DNA of 33,883 bases, from NCBI GenBank assembly GCA_037623315.1, contig JBBJJH010000004.1, positions 155,403 through 189,285 of the forward strand. Direction: 5' to 3'. The DNA comes from Halanaerobiaceae bacterium ANBcell28 (GTDB lineage Bacteria > Bacillota > Halanaerobiia > Halanaerobiales > DTU029). Numbering within the stretch: position 1 is the first letter of the stretch; each line of letters begins with the position of its first letter. A program made the translations under genes and the position numbers. This document shows positions 1 through 7,979 of this stretch, piece after piece. The notes beneath the pieces were generated by a model. The model saw only the letters and a list, made by a program, of their open reading frames with translations. It searched no databases and was not told the origin of the DNA.

Positions 1-669
1 GTAGATATTCTAGTTCTCGACTTGATTATGCCTCATTTAGATGGTATTGGTGTAATGGAAGAAATGAATAGGACTGAGCTTGGTGATGAAGTCAAGACAA
101 TTATATTAACAGCGTTTGGACAAGAAGAAGTAACTAAAAGAGTAGTAGAATTAGGTGCGAACTATTACATAATGAAACCATTTGATTTAGATAAATTGGT
201 AGAAAGAATAAGTCAAATGATGAATGCTCCTATTGGTTCTAGCAGTGGTAATGTTATTACTAATAATCAGAAAAGAGACAATACAAATCAAAATAATAAT
301 AATGAAGACAAAGAAGTTAATTTAAATGTTAGAATATCTGAAGTAATGCATCACCTAGGTGTACCTGCCCATATTAAAGGTTATATTTATTTAAGAGAAG
401 CTATTGAGTTAGTAATAAATGATATAGAGTATTTAGGTGCTGTTACTAAAGAATTATATCCTAGTGTAGCAAAGAAATATAATACTACTTCAAGTAGGGT
501 TGAAAGGGCTATACGACACGCTATTGAAGTATCATGGGATAGAGGTAATATAAACGAACTAAATAAATATTTTGGTAATACAGTTTCAGCAAATAGTGGT
601 AAGCCGACTAATTCTCAATTTATTGCTAAAATAGCTGATAAATTACGCTTAGAATTGAGAGCTAGCTAA
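1..669 (+). CDS. spo0A: Spo0A sporulation response regulator (5' truncated)
   Basis: This is the master regulator of sporulation entry; the start of the gene lies outside the window and the open frame runs in from base 1. The receiver domain shows [15 protein letters not shown], where the Asp of VLD (bases 19-21) matches the phosphorylated Asp of Bacillus Spo0A. LTAFGQE and the conserved Lys of YIMKPFD follow. After an Asn-rich linker comes the Spo0A DNA-binding domain with [25 protein letters not shown] and the ending [11 protein letters not shown], all nearly identical to known Spo0A. It shows the host belongs to an endospore-forming lineage, though it does not show that the host still sporulates. 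The identity is secure; only the N-terminus is missing. Confidence 0.97.
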   Translation, partial: VDILVLDLIMPHLDGIGVMEEMNRTELGDEVKTIILTAFGQEEVTKRVVELGANYYIMKPFDLDKLVERISQMMNAPIGSSSGNVITNNQKRDNTNQNNNNEDKEVNLNVRISEVMHHLGVPAHIKGYIYLREAIELVINDIEYLGAVTKELYPSVAKKYNTTSSRVERAIRHAIEVSWDRGNINELNKYFGNTVSANSGKPTNSQFIAKIADKLRLELRAS

Positions 670-715
670 TTCAAGGCTTATATAAGTGATTTCTATCATC
701 CCTATGTATTATATA

Positions 716-755
716 CCAGTATTTATTCTTAGAATATAGATATAATAAGTACTGG
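716..755 (+). promoter_or_regulatory. Stem-loop overlapping the steA ribosome binding site
   Basis: CCAGTATTTATT (716-727) pairs with AATAAGTACTGG (744-755) over 12 bp with one G-U pair and a 16-base loop. The 3' arm takes in the first bases of the TGGAGG Shine-Dalgarno (753-758) of the gene starting at 765. It could limit translation of that gene or be a weak end of the spo0A transcript; no T-run follows, so I favour the first reading. Confidence 0.4.
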
Positions 756-764
756 AGGTATAAT

Positions 765-1877
765 ATGATTAAGGGAATAATAGTAATTGATAAAAAGACT
801 AAAAAATTAATAGAACGTATTAAATATAATGAAATAGCTATTATTGATCATAAGGATATTGACTCGTTAGCAAGTAAATCTTTAATAGAAAAGCGAGTCA
901 AGGCTGTATTTAACATATCTTCATCAATTAGCGGGAAATATTCTAATGATGGACCGATGGAATTACTAGATGCTGGAATACCATTAATTGATGTTGATAT
1001 TGGAGATTTATTTTCAGAACTTGAAGATGGTGATAGCATTGTCTTCGATAACAAATACATTTATAAAAAAAAGAAAAAAATTGCTTCTGCTCATAAAGTA
1101 AGTAAATCTGAAATAAAGGAAAAATTAGAGGAAGCAATAAATAATCAGGAAAAAGAATTATTAAAATTTATTGATAATACTCTTTTATATGCACGTAAAG
1201 AAAAAAAACTAATAATTGATTTAGAAGCTCCAGATATTGGGATTGATTTCAAGGGAAAACATGTTTTGATTGTAGTTAGAGGCACAAATTATAAGGATGA
1301 CTTAGAAGCAATTAATTCATATGTCCGTGAAGTGAATCCCATTATTATTGCTGTAGATGGTGGTGCAGATGCCTGTATAGAGTGTGGATACTTTCCTGAT
1401 ATTATTGTTGGTGATATGGATAGTGTTTCGGATAAAGCTTTGAAATTATGCAAACTTTTAATAATACATGCTTATCCCGATGGAGAAGCCCCTGGATTAA
1501 ATAGAGTTAAAAAATTAAGTTCAAATTATATTATATATCCAGCACCAGGTACCAGTGAAGATATTGCTATGATAATAGCATATGATAAAGGTGCTGAATT
1601 AATTGCAGCTGTAGGAACACATTCTAATATGATTGACTTTTTAGAAAAAGGTAGACCAGGAATGGCAAGTACTTTCCTGGTACGATTGAAGCTTGGGCAT
1701 AAGTTAATTGATGCCAAGGGAATTAGTAAGCTTTATAATAACAAAGTAACTCCACGATATAGTTTTCAATTCTTTTTAGCAATTCTTTTACCCCTTGTTT
1801 TTTTTGCTATATTATCCCCTCCGTTTAAACAAATTTTGCAATTATTAGCTTTAAGAATAAGACTTATTTTAAATTAG
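765..1877 (+). CDS. steA: SteA-like cell division protein (thiamine pyrophosphokinase-like fold)
   Basis: The 370-residue protein has a thiamine pyrophosphokinase-like core: AVDGGADACIECGYFPD followed by VGDMDS near residues 197-220. The N-terminal part contains AVFNISSSISGKYSNDGP and ends in a dibasic, Lys-rich stretch. One hydrophobic segment near the C-terminus (about residues 328-350) would anchor it in the membrane. This architecture fits the SteA family, named for a cytokinesis protein of Corynebacterium, rather than a true thiamine enzyme. The start follows a good TGGAGG site. The SteB/MctB-like gene lies 60 bases downstream, and the SteA-SteB pairing supports the call. It is probably a division or envelope factor; the enzymatic role, if any, is unknown. 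Confidence 0.8.
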   Translation: MIKGIIVIDKKTKKLIERIKYNEIAIIDHKDIDSLASKSLIEKRVKAVFNISSSISGKYSNDGPMELLDAGIPLIDVDIGDLFSELEDGDSIVFDNKYIYKKKKKIASAHKVSKSEIKEKLEEAINNQEKELLKFIDNTLLYARKEKKLIIDLEAPDIGIDFKGKHVLIVVRGTNYKDDLEAINSYVREVNPIIIAVDGGADACIECGYFPDIIVGDMDSVSDKALKLCKLLIIHAYPDGEAPGLNRVKKLSSNYIIYPAPGTSEDIAMIIAYDKGAELIAAVGTHSNMIDFLEKGRPGMASTFLVRLKLGHKLIDAKGISKLYNNKVTPRYSFQFFLAILLPLVFFAILSPPFKQILQLLALRIRLILN

Positions 1878-1937
1878 ATTATGTCTTTTAGGCTTAAATA
1901 ATATTAATATATTTTCTTATCAAAAAGGAGTTTTGAT

Positions 1938-2495
1938 ATGATTATTACATTTAAGCAACACGTTTTTACTATTACTGCAATATTTGCTGCTTTAGGATTA
2001 GGCATGATGATAGGCTCAAGTATTATTGGTGAAGAGGGCTTGTTATTAGAACAAAGAAAAATAATAGAAAATATTAGGTATGATATAGATCAATTAACTA
2101 CGGAAAAAAAAGAACTAATAAGCGAATTATCTACTATTGAGGATCAACTAATTAATAGAATTGCTATGGAAGAAAAAATATTTGCTATAGCCTTAAATGA
2201 TTTTCTAGAAGAAAAAAACTATTATATATTATATCATAATATAGAAAACGATAAGTTAGCAGAGTTAGAAAATTTATTAAATATTATGGGTGGTAAAATA
2301 GATTATTTTGAACATGAAAATTTGAACTCATACGATATTTTTGAAGTAAAAAGTAATTATAACTTAATTATATGGAACGTTGGAGAAGAAAAAGGCTTTA
2401 GTGAAATTGCTGAGGATAAATTTATAAAATATCAAGATACTTGTACCCTGGGTTTACTATACAATATAATCAAGGATGAATTCGATGATAAATAA
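1938..2495 (+). CDS. SteB/MctB-family membrane-anchored coiled-coil protein
   Basis: The protein begins with a short cytoplasmic tail and one membrane helix (about residues 8-28, containing AALGLGMMIGSSIIG), then a Glu/Lys-rich coiled coil (about 35-70) and a small extracytoplasmic domain. The start TFKQHVFTITAIFAALGLGMMIG resembles the opening of proteins often labelled copper transporter MctB or SteB. At 185 residues it is shorter than the roughly 300-residue actinobacterial members. A strong AAGGAG precedes the ATG. It follows the SteA-like gene and overlaps the next glycosyltransferase by 11 bases if that gene starts at 2485, so the three are probably translated together. I infer a partner role for SteA in division rather than copper transport. 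Confidence 0.7.
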   Translation: MIITFKQHVFTITAIFAALGLGMMIGSSIIGEEGLLLEQRKIIENIRYDIDQLTTEKKELISELSTIEDQLINRIAMEEKIFAIALNDFLEEKNYYILYHNIENDKLAELENLLNIMGGKIDYFEHENLNSYDIFEVKSNYNLIIWNVGEEKGFSEIAEDKFIKYQDTCTLGLLYNIIKDEFDDK

Positions 2496-3168
2496 TCAAA
2501 AAATTTCAATAGTTATTCCAGCTTATAATGAAGAAGATATAATCGGATGCACTTTGAATAATTTAACTTTTTCTTGGATAGACCAAATAATTGTAGTTAA
2601 TGATGGCTCAAGTGATAATACTAAAAACATTATCCAAAAATATAAGGTAGAGCTACTAGATTTAAAAGAAAATTGTGGAAAAGGGAATGCTATTAATCAA
2701 GGAATATTAGAGACATGTGGGGATATAATTCTTATTATAGATGCCGATCTAGGAGAAAGTGTAGTAGAAATAGAAAAGTTAATAGAACCATTAATTGATA
2801 GAGAAGCTAAGGTTGAATTTACTATTGCAGTACTTCCAATAATAGGTGGTGGTTTGGGCTTTGTGCGCAAACTGGCTGATATTTCATTAAAGTATCTGAT
2901 AGGAGAAAATATGAGGGCTCCCTTATCAGGTCAGCGTGCATTTAAAAGAGATGTCTTAGAAAAAATATACCCTTTAAGAGAAGGATTTGGACTTGAAATG
3001 GGAATAAATATAGCTCTTTTTAAAAATAATATAAAATTTGAAGAAGTTGATTGTGAATTTCAGCATCGTATTACAAAACAAAGTTTCTCAGGATATATTC
3101 ATCGTTCTAAACAGTTTCTTGATATAATTAAATCTATATGGGAGATGAAGAAAAGTAATTATGTATAA
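2485..3168 (+). CDS. Family 2 glycosyltransferase
   Basis: This is a GT-A fold glycosyltransferase. Visible motifs are IVIPAYNEEDIIG at the N-terminus (nucleotide-sugar binding), VVNDGSSDNT, and the metal-binding DADLGE near residue 85. It has no clear C-terminal membrane helices, unlike dolichol-phosphate mannose synthases with attached GtrA. I chose the ATG at 2485 because AAGG lies nine bases upstream; an ATG at 2476 is in frame but has no space for a binding site. Its end overlaps the next gene by eight bases. The context (SteA/SteB-like genes before, a WecA-like membrane protein after) suggests transfer of a sugar to an envelope lipid carrier, but donor and acceptor cannot be read from the sequence. 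Confidence 0.85.
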   Translation: MINNQKISIVIPAYNEEDIIGCTLNNLTFSWIDQIIVVNDGSSDNTKNIIQKYKVELLDLKENCGKGNAINQGILETCGDIILIIDADLGESVVEIEKLIEPLIDREAKVEFTIAVLPIIGGGLGFVRKLADISLKYLIGENMRAPLSGQRAFKRDVLEKIYPLREGFGLEMGINIALFKNNIKFEEVDCEFQHRITKQSFSGYIHRSKQFLDIIKSIWEMKKSNYV

Positions 3169-3922
3169 AAAGATCTTAAAAAAATATGGTCTAATAAAAG
3201 AAAATTATCAAAATAAAGAAATAGCTGTAGTTGGCGGTTTAATAATATCATTATTTGCTTTTATTTTTTGGTGGCTTTTTTCTCAATATTTAAGATATGA
3301 ATTTTCATTAGATCATCAGATTTTTTATATGTTTACGTTAATAGCAGCGCTTGGTTTCCTTGATGATATAGCAGGAAGTAAAGAGAAACAGGGCTTTAAA
3401 GGTCATTTTCAAAGCTTTTTAGAAGGGAATATTACAACAGGATTTCTAAAAGCAAGCATTTCTTTAATAACAGTCTTTTTGGTTTTTTATTCTTATCAGC
3501 TTAATTCAATTTTTGAGTTATTCATTAACATTGGAATTATATTATTGATGACTAATTTTTTAAACCTTCTAGATCTTAGACCTGCAAGAGCAATTAAGTT
3601 TTTTTTTCTTATTTCATTGCTCGTCTTGTTATTTATGCCTATTACTTCACTTTATTTCCTGCCTATCTATTTGGTAATAATTATTTATTTACCTTTAGAG
3701 CTAAAAAATAAATTAATGTTAGGTGATATGGGAGCTAATTTTTTAGGTGCAGTATTGGGCTTTTCTATTGTTTTATTTGAAAATATAGCTTTAAAATTTT
3801 TTATCTTATTGATACTTGTTATTTTAACTTTAATTTCTGAAAAATTATCAATCTCTAAATTAATTAGTTCAAATACAGTTTTGAATTATATTGATCAGAT
3901 AGGACGAATGAATAAAGAATAG
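3161..3922 (+). CDS. WecA/MraY-like polyprenyl-phosphate sugar-phosphotransferase homolog, possibly divergent
   Basis: This polytopic membrane protein has about seven to eight hydrophobic segments in 253 residues. It carries ALGFLDDIAG (the paired Asp motif of the WecA/MraY family) and LMLGDMGANFLGAVLG (the late GDxG-type motif). These enzymes move a sugar phosphate from a UDP-sugar to undecaprenyl phosphate. It is shorter than usual (family about 320-360), missing N-terminal helices, and the segment normally read as NxxNxxDG is here NFLNLLDLRPARA, without the second acidic residue. It may therefore be inactive or use another substrate. The start overlaps the glycosyltransferase stop, so the two are co-translated and probably act on the same lipid-linked product. 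Confidence 0.7.
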   Translation: MYKKILKKYGLIKENYQNKEIAVVGGLIISLFAFIFWWLFSQYLRYEFSLDHQIFYMFTLIAALGFLDDIAGSKEKQGFKGHFQSFLEGNITTGFLKASISLITVFLVFYSYQLNSIFELFINIGIILLMTNFLNLLDLRPARAIKFFFLISLLVLLFMPITSLYFLPIYLVIIIYLPLELKNKLMLGDMGANFLGAVLGFSIVLFENIALKFFILLILVILTLISEKLSISKLISSNTVLNYIDQIGRMNKE

Positions 3923-3979
3923 TTATTATTTTTAAGTGAATAATTATACAATAATCTTTAGAAAATACATTCTTTATTC

Positions 3980-4008
3980 TTGACAATACAGATTTTATAG
4001 CATATACT
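3980..4008 (+). promoter_or_regulatory. Consensus sigma-A promoter for the argF unit
   Basis: TTGACA (3980-3985) and TATACT (4003-4008) are separated by exactly 17 bases. Transcription would start near 4015, giving a leader of about 125 bases before argF. Confidence 0.8.
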
Positions 4009-4072
4009 GAATTAAAGTAAAGAATATTTATAAATAATTAGAGGATGAATATTAAATATTTTTTGTATATAG

Positions 4073-4102
4073 CTAGTATCATTAATCTCAAAAAGATGCT
4101 AG
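4073..4102 (+). promoter_or_regulatory. Leader stem-loop upstream of argF
   Basis: CTAGTATC (4073-4080) pairs with GATGCTAG (4095-4102), with one G-U pair and a 14-base loop, inside the argF leader. No T-run follows, so it is not an intrinsic terminator. A role in expression is possible but unproven. Confidence 0.3.
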
Positions 4103-4140
4103 AGAAAAATATACGTCATAAATTAAAAAGGGGGGGTATT

Positions 4141-5130
4141 ATGACAGTAAATTTAAAAGGAAAAGATTTTTTAAGTTTGAAAGATTTTAGTAATGAAGAA
4201 CTTAATTACCTAATTGATTTAGCAGCTGATCTAAAGAAAAAAAAGAAAACTGGTATTAAAGGTGATTTGTTAAATGGTAAAAATATAGCACTTATTTTTG
4301 AGAAGACATCTACCAGAACTCGTAGTGCTTTTGTTGTAGCTGCACGTGACGAAGGTGCTATGCCGGAATTTTTGGGGAAGAATGATATACAATTAGGAAA
4401 AAAAGAAAGTGTTGCTGATACGGCTAGAGTCCTAGCTAGGATGTTTGATGGCATAGAATTTAGAGGTTATTCTCATGAAACAGTTGAAACTTTAGCCAAA
4501 TATTCAGATGTGCCAGTTTGGAATGGCTTGACAGATATGTATCATCCAACTCAAGTCTTGGCTGATTTTCTAACTATTAAAGAGAATTTCGGAAAATTGG
4601 AGAATATAAAGTTTTTATATACAGGAGACGGAAGAAATAATATGGCTAATTCATTGATTATAGGAGCCGCAAAGGCCGGAATGGATTGTAGAATCTTATC
4701 TCCTAAAGAATTATGGCCAGAAAAAGGAATTGTAGGATTAGCTAAAGAGATTAATAAGACTAACGGTGGTTCTCTTACTATTACTGATAAATTAGAAGAA
4801 GCCATTGTAGATGTAGATGTAATTTACACTGATGTTTGGGTTTCAATGGGAGAAGAAGATTTATTTGAACAAAGAATTAATCTTCTAAAAGATTACCAAG
4901 TGAATATGAATATGATTAATAAAGCAGCTAATAAGGATTTAATTTTTCTTCATTGTTTGCCAGCTTTTCATAATTTAGAAACAGAAACAGCTAAAAAAGT
5001 ATATAAAGATTTTGGCATATCTGAAATGGAAGTTACGGATGAAGTCTTTGAAAGTAAATATTCCAAAGTATTTGAGCAGGCAGAAAACAGAATGCATACT
5101 ATTAAAGCTGTAATGGTAGCTACATTATAA
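4141..5130 (+). CDS. argF: Ornithine carbamoyltransferase
   Basis: The enzyme makes citrulline from ornithine and carbamoyl phosphate (or runs the reverse in arginine breakdown). The 329-residue protein has the carbamoyl-phosphate loop STRTRSAF near residue 56, HPTQVLADF, the SMG of VWVSMGEE and the ornithine-binding HCLPAFH. The sequence around [14 protein letters not shown] resembles both anabolic ArgF and catabolic ArcB forms, so the direction cannot be decided. The start at 4141 sits behind AGGGGGGG; an in-frame ATG at 4045 would add 32 residues with no family counterpart and is not used. No other arginine gene is in the window. A separate strong promoter lies upstream. Confidence 0.95.
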   Translation: MTVNLKGKDFLSLKDFSNEELNYLIDLAADLKKKKKTGIKGDLLNGKNIALIFEKTSTRTRSAFVVAARDEGAMPEFLGKNDIQLGKKESVADTARVLARMFDGIEFRGYSHETVETLAKYSDVPVWNGLTDMYHPTQVLADFLTIKENFGKLENIKFLYTGDGRNNMANSLIIGAAKAGMDCRILSPKELWPEKGIVGLAKEINKTNGGSLTITDKLEEAIVDVDVIYTDVWVSMGEEDLFEQRINLLKDYQVNMNMINKAANKDLIFLHCLPAFHNLETETAKKVYKDFGISEMEVTDEVFESKYSKVFEQAENRMHTIKAVMVATL

Positions 5131-5185
5131 TATTTAGCGTATAAAGTTGCAGTAGATATTACATAATACAAATGGAGGTGTTGTT

Positions 5186-5404
5186 TTGAGAAAATTACAA
5201 AGGCTTAAACTGAAGCATAAGACAAAAGATCCTACGTTAACAAGTTGGGCTGTTAGTGGTCTAGGTTTGCTGGTTTCCACAGTAGGTAGTAAAATGATAA
5301 AAAAGAAGTTTGGTGCTGGCTTACTAGGTTTTGGATTAGCTCATGTAGTTTTAGGACAATTGGATCGCTTCAGACCTTCTGTAAAAAAGCATAGCTATTT
5401 TTAA
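5186..5404 (+). CDS. Small hypothetical membrane protein
   Basis: A 72-residue protein starts with TTG behind a strong GGAGGTG site. It has a basic N-terminus (RKLQRLKLKHKTK), then two short hydrophobic, Gly-rich segments around residues 20-36 and 43-60, the second reading AGLLGFGLAHVVLGQLDRF. The C-terminus is basic. It follows argF by 55 bases and is closed by a terminator, so the two probably share a transcript. I do not recognise a function. Confidence 0.7.
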   Translation: MRKLQRLKLKHKTKDPTLTSWAVSGLGLLVSTVGSKMIKKKFGAGLLGFGLAHVVLGQLDRFRPSVKKHSYF

Positions 5405-5422
5405 CACCTCAAAATTTATTAG

Positions 5423-5461
5423 GAGATAGGGGATAATTACCCCCTTATCTCTTTTTTTTTT
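5423..5461 (+). terminator. Rho-independent terminator of the argF unit
   Basis: GAGATA-GGGG (5423-5432) pairs with CCCC-t-TATCTC (5441-5451), with a one-base bulge, and is followed by ten T. It is the strongest intrinsic terminator in the window and marks the end of the backbone region. Confidence 0.9.
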
Positions 5462-5581
5462 GAAAAATCTATGATATAATAATAGCAATATGTATTTTTT
5501 GATTAAAAATCAATAAAAATATGAAAATTCTACTTAATAAAGAAATAACTTAAATAATTAATAATAATAATTAGAAAAATA

Positions 5582-5591
5582 AAACCGGTTT
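5582..5591. promoter_or_regulatory. LacI-family operator O1 (AAACCGGTTT)
   Basis: A perfect 10-bp palindrome with a central CpG lies a few bases before the ribosome binding site of LacI regulator 1. Its place suggests autoregulation, probably by blocking the start or passage of RNA polymerase. No convincing promoter with both boxes is visible; a TATAAT at 5475-5480 is the best -10 candidate. Confidence 0.75.
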
Positions 5592-5606
5592 CTAGGTGGA
5601 GATAAT

Positions 5607-6602
5607 ATGACAACAATAAATGATATTGCTAGAATAGCTAATGTATCAAAATCTACAGTTTCAAAAGTTATTAATGATTATTCTGGAGTTAGCGATAAAA
5701 CAAAAAATAATATTTTAAAAATAATGAAAGAAGAAAACTATTGGCCCAATTCGGTAGCCAGAAGTTTATCAACAAATAAATCATATACTATAGGTATTTT
5801 TGACCCTGATCGTCTAAATAATTTCTTCTTTAGGGAAGTATTTGATGGTATAGAGCGAGTTCTAGGTCAGAAGGGTTATGATATATTATATTTCACTAGT
5901 AAGAAATGGGAAGAGTCATGGGTTGACTTTAGTTTTAAAGATAAGTGTATCAATCGTAGCGTAGATGGTGTGCTAATGATGGGTTTTGGTCATATTGAAC
6001 AAAACCATTTTGAGGATTTAATAAATTCTAATATACCATCAGTCTTTATAGATCTGGATATTGTAGGTTCATGTGCTTCTTACGTTACGTCAGATAATAT
6101 TAGTGGGAGTAAGAAAGCTGTAAAATATTTGGCTAAATTAGGGCACGAAAAAATTGCAATGATAAAAGGTCCTACAGGATTTAAACTTGCTAACGATCGT
6201 TTCTTTGGCTTTAAATCAGCTTTGGATGAACTTGGAATCAAGTATAATCCTAATTGGCTTTTTAGTGGTGAATATGCTATAGAAACAGGTTATAATGCAA
6301 TGTTAGAGATAATTAAAATGTCAGATAAACCAAGTGCTATATTTGCTGAAGATATATTTGCCATTGGAGCTATCAGAGCTATAAAAGATAATGGAATGGA
6401 TGTACCTGATGATTATTCGATTATTGGATTTGATAATATTGAATTAGGTATTCACTATGAACTTACTACTATCAGTCAGAATCAGATAGGACTTGGCGAA
6501 TCTGCAGCAAATTTATTATTGAACATAATAAATAAAGATAGTTTTTCTCCACTTGTTTTACCTACTAAACTTATTGAAAGAAAAACATGTAGAGCAATTT
6601 AG
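5607..6602 (+). CDS. LacI-family transcriptional regulator 1
   Basis: This 331-residue repressor-type protein begins with a LacI helix-turn-helix, TINDIARIANVSKSTVSKV, and a hinge ARSLSTNKS whose Leu should insert at the central CpG of the operator. The rest is a periplasmic-binding-protein-like effector domain (TIGIFDPDRLNNFFF, then GFDNIELG and TTISQNQ). The start is set by GGTGGAG six bases upstream of the ATG. AAACCGGTTT lies immediately before it and again downstream before uxuA. It is clearly paralogous to the regulator at 12687, with well over half of residues identical by eye and the same recognition helix. The effector is probably a xylan-derived sugar or uronate, which is inferred from the neighbours only. 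Confidence 0.93.
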   Translation: MTTINDIARIANVSKSTVSKVINDYSGVSDKTKNNILKIMKEENYWPNSVARSLSTNKSYTIGIFDPDRLNNFFFREVFDGIERVLGQKGYDILYFTSKKWEESWVDFSFKDKCINRSVDGVLMMGFGHIEQNHFEDLINSNIPSVFIDLDIVGSCASYVTSDNISGSKKAVKYLAKLGHEKIAMIKGPTGFKLANDRFFGFKSALDELGIKYNPNWLFSGEYAIETGYNAMLEIIKMSDKPSAIFAEDIFAIGAIRAIKDNGMDVPDDYSIIGFDNIELGIHYELTTISQNQIGLGESAANLLLNIINKDSFSPLVLPTKLIERKTCRAI

Positions 6603-6638
6603 ATATATTCTAATTTGCTTTCTTTTTGATGTTTTTAG

Positions 6639-6648
6639 AAACCGGTTT
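6639..6648. promoter_or_regulatory. LacI-family operator O2 (AAACCGGTTT)
   Basis: A perfect palindrome in the gap between LacI regulator 1 and mannonate dehydratase, about 90 bases before the uxuA start. It would place uxuA and the genes behind it under LacI control. Confidence 0.75.
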
Positions 6649-6659
6649 TAATAATGATC

Positions 6660-6689
6660 TTGTATATATACTTATTTCTTATATATATA
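6660..6689 (+). promoter_or_regulatory. Possible promoter of the uxuA-aguA-xylosidase unit
   Basis: TTGTAT (6660-6665) and TATATA (6684-6689) are 18 bases apart, 12 bases downstream of operator O2. The match is partial and the region is rich in TA repeats, so other -10 registers are possible. Confidence 0.35.
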
Positions 6690-6737
6690 GTGTTTATAGG
6701 ATAAAATAAAGTAGATAAATAATATAAGGATGTGATA

Positions 6738-7817
6738 ATGATGAAATTAGTTTTTCGCTGGTTTGGTAGTGATGACGATAGTGTAAGTTTATCTGAAATA
6801 GCGCAAATACCTGGAATGACTGGAGTGGTAGGCGCGCTTTTCGATATTCCAGTCGGAGAAGTATGGCCACTTGATAAAATTAAAAAATTATCCAATCAAG
6901 TACATAAGAATGGCTTGGAGTTAGAAGTAATTGAAAGTGTTAATATTCATGAAGATATAAAACTTGGTCTAGATAGTAGAGATAAGTATATTGAGAATTA
7001 TAAAGAGACAATTCGGAATCTATCTAAAGTGGGTGTAAAGGTAATTTGTTATAATTTTATGCCTGTCTTTGATTGGTTGCGCTCTGATTTGGCTAGGGTT
7101 TTAGATGATGGTTCTGCTGTTTTATCATATCAAGAAAATAAAATTCAAAATACTGATCCTATTGCATTGGTGGAAAAAGTAGATGAAAGCTCAGAAGGTT
7201 TTTCTTTGCCAGGTTGGGAGCCTGAAAGATTGGCAGAATTAAAAAATATAATGGAATTATATAAAAATATTGATGAAGATAAACTTTTTGATAACTTAAA
7301 ATACTTTTTAGAAGCTATAATTCCTGTTTGCGAAGAGGCGGATATAAAAATGGCAATTCATCCAGATGATCCACCTTGGCCTATTTATGGCTTACCTAGA
7401 ATAATAATTTCTAAAGAAAACATTGAAAGAATGTTGAAATTGGTAGATAGCCCTTATAACGGTATTACTCTATGTAGTGGTTCGTTAGGAGCAAACCCAG
7501 ATAATAGCATTCCTGAATTTGTTCGTTATTTTGGAAAAATGGGTAGGATTCATTTTGCCCATATAAGAAATCTTAAAATATATTCACCTGGGGATTTCCA
7601 TGAAACTTCTCATTTATCCAGTGATGGTTCTTTTGATATGTTTGAAATAATGAAGGCATATCATGATGTTGGTTTTGAAGGATATATGCGTCCTGATCAT
7701 GGAAGGATGATTTGGGGAGAAAAAGCTCGTCCTGGCTATGGACTTTATGACCGTGCTCTTGGTGCAACATATTTAAATGGTTTATGGGAAGCAATTGCTA
7801 AGATGAAAGAACTGTAA
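6738..7817 (+). CDS. uxuA: Mannonate dehydratase
   Basis: The enzyme dehydrates D-mannonate to 2-keto-3-deoxygluconate in glucuronate breakdown. At 359 residues it is full length. Recognisable UxuA segments are KLVFRWFG at the start, MAIHPDDPPWPIYGLPRI near residues 210-225, LCSGSLGANPDNSI and RIHFAHIRN, with metal-binding His and Asp. I placed the start at the ATG 6738, seven bases after AAGGA; an upstream GTG at 6732 is too close and an ATG at 6741 also fits. It stands just before an alpha-glucuronidase, which releases the (methyl)glucuronate that this route would use. The isomerase (uxaC) and reductase (uxuB) that make mannonate are absent from this window and must be elsewhere if the route is complete. 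Confidence 0.95.
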   Translation: MMKLVFRWFGSDDDSVSLSEIAQIPGMTGVVGALFDIPVGEVWPLDKIKKLSNQVHKNGLELEVIESVNIHEDIKLGLDSRDKYIENYKETIRNLSKVGVKVICYNFMPVFDWLRSDLARVLDDGSAVLSYQENKIQNTDPIALVEKVDESSEGFSLPGWEPERLAELKNIMELYKNIDEDKLFDNLKYFLEAIIPVCEEADIKMAIHPDDPPWPIYGLPRIIISKENIERMLKLVDSPYNGITLCSGSLGANPDNSIPEFVRYFGKMGRIHFAHIRNLKIYSPGDFHETSHLSSDGSFDMFEIMKAYHDVGFEGYMRPDHGRMIWGEKARPGYGLYDRALGATYLNGLWEAIAKMKEL

Positions 7818-7979
7818 AATATATGATTATAAAAATTAAATTTGCACTTTCTTTCGCACTTTCTAGAGTAGTTAATAATTGCCTACCTATAGCCATTTGC
7901 TAAACGAACTCGAATTATATATATTCAGCTCAAAAAATTGTACCAAATGTATTTATATTTTATAATGGAGAGTGAAAAA

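Noticed and set aside
848-1137. Open frames on the - strand within genes, here and across the window
   Set aside because: They lie opposite well-supported genes, have low-complexity translations and lack ribosome sites, so they are shadows.
4045-4140. In-frame 32-residue extension upstream of ornithine carbamoyltransferase
   Set aside because: The ATG at 4141 has a strong purine-rich site and gives the usual family start; the extension has no family counterpart and covers the leader hairpin.
7837-7865. Direct repeat GCACTTTCT twice between uxuA and the GH67 gene
   Set aside because: Two short copies in AT-rich DNA without symmetry or promoter relation are not enough for a binding-site call.
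7905-7925. Possible catabolite-repression (cre) site near TGCTAAACGAACTCG
   Set aside because: Spacing and the right half do not fit the cre consensus; no convincing cre site was found by eye in the window.
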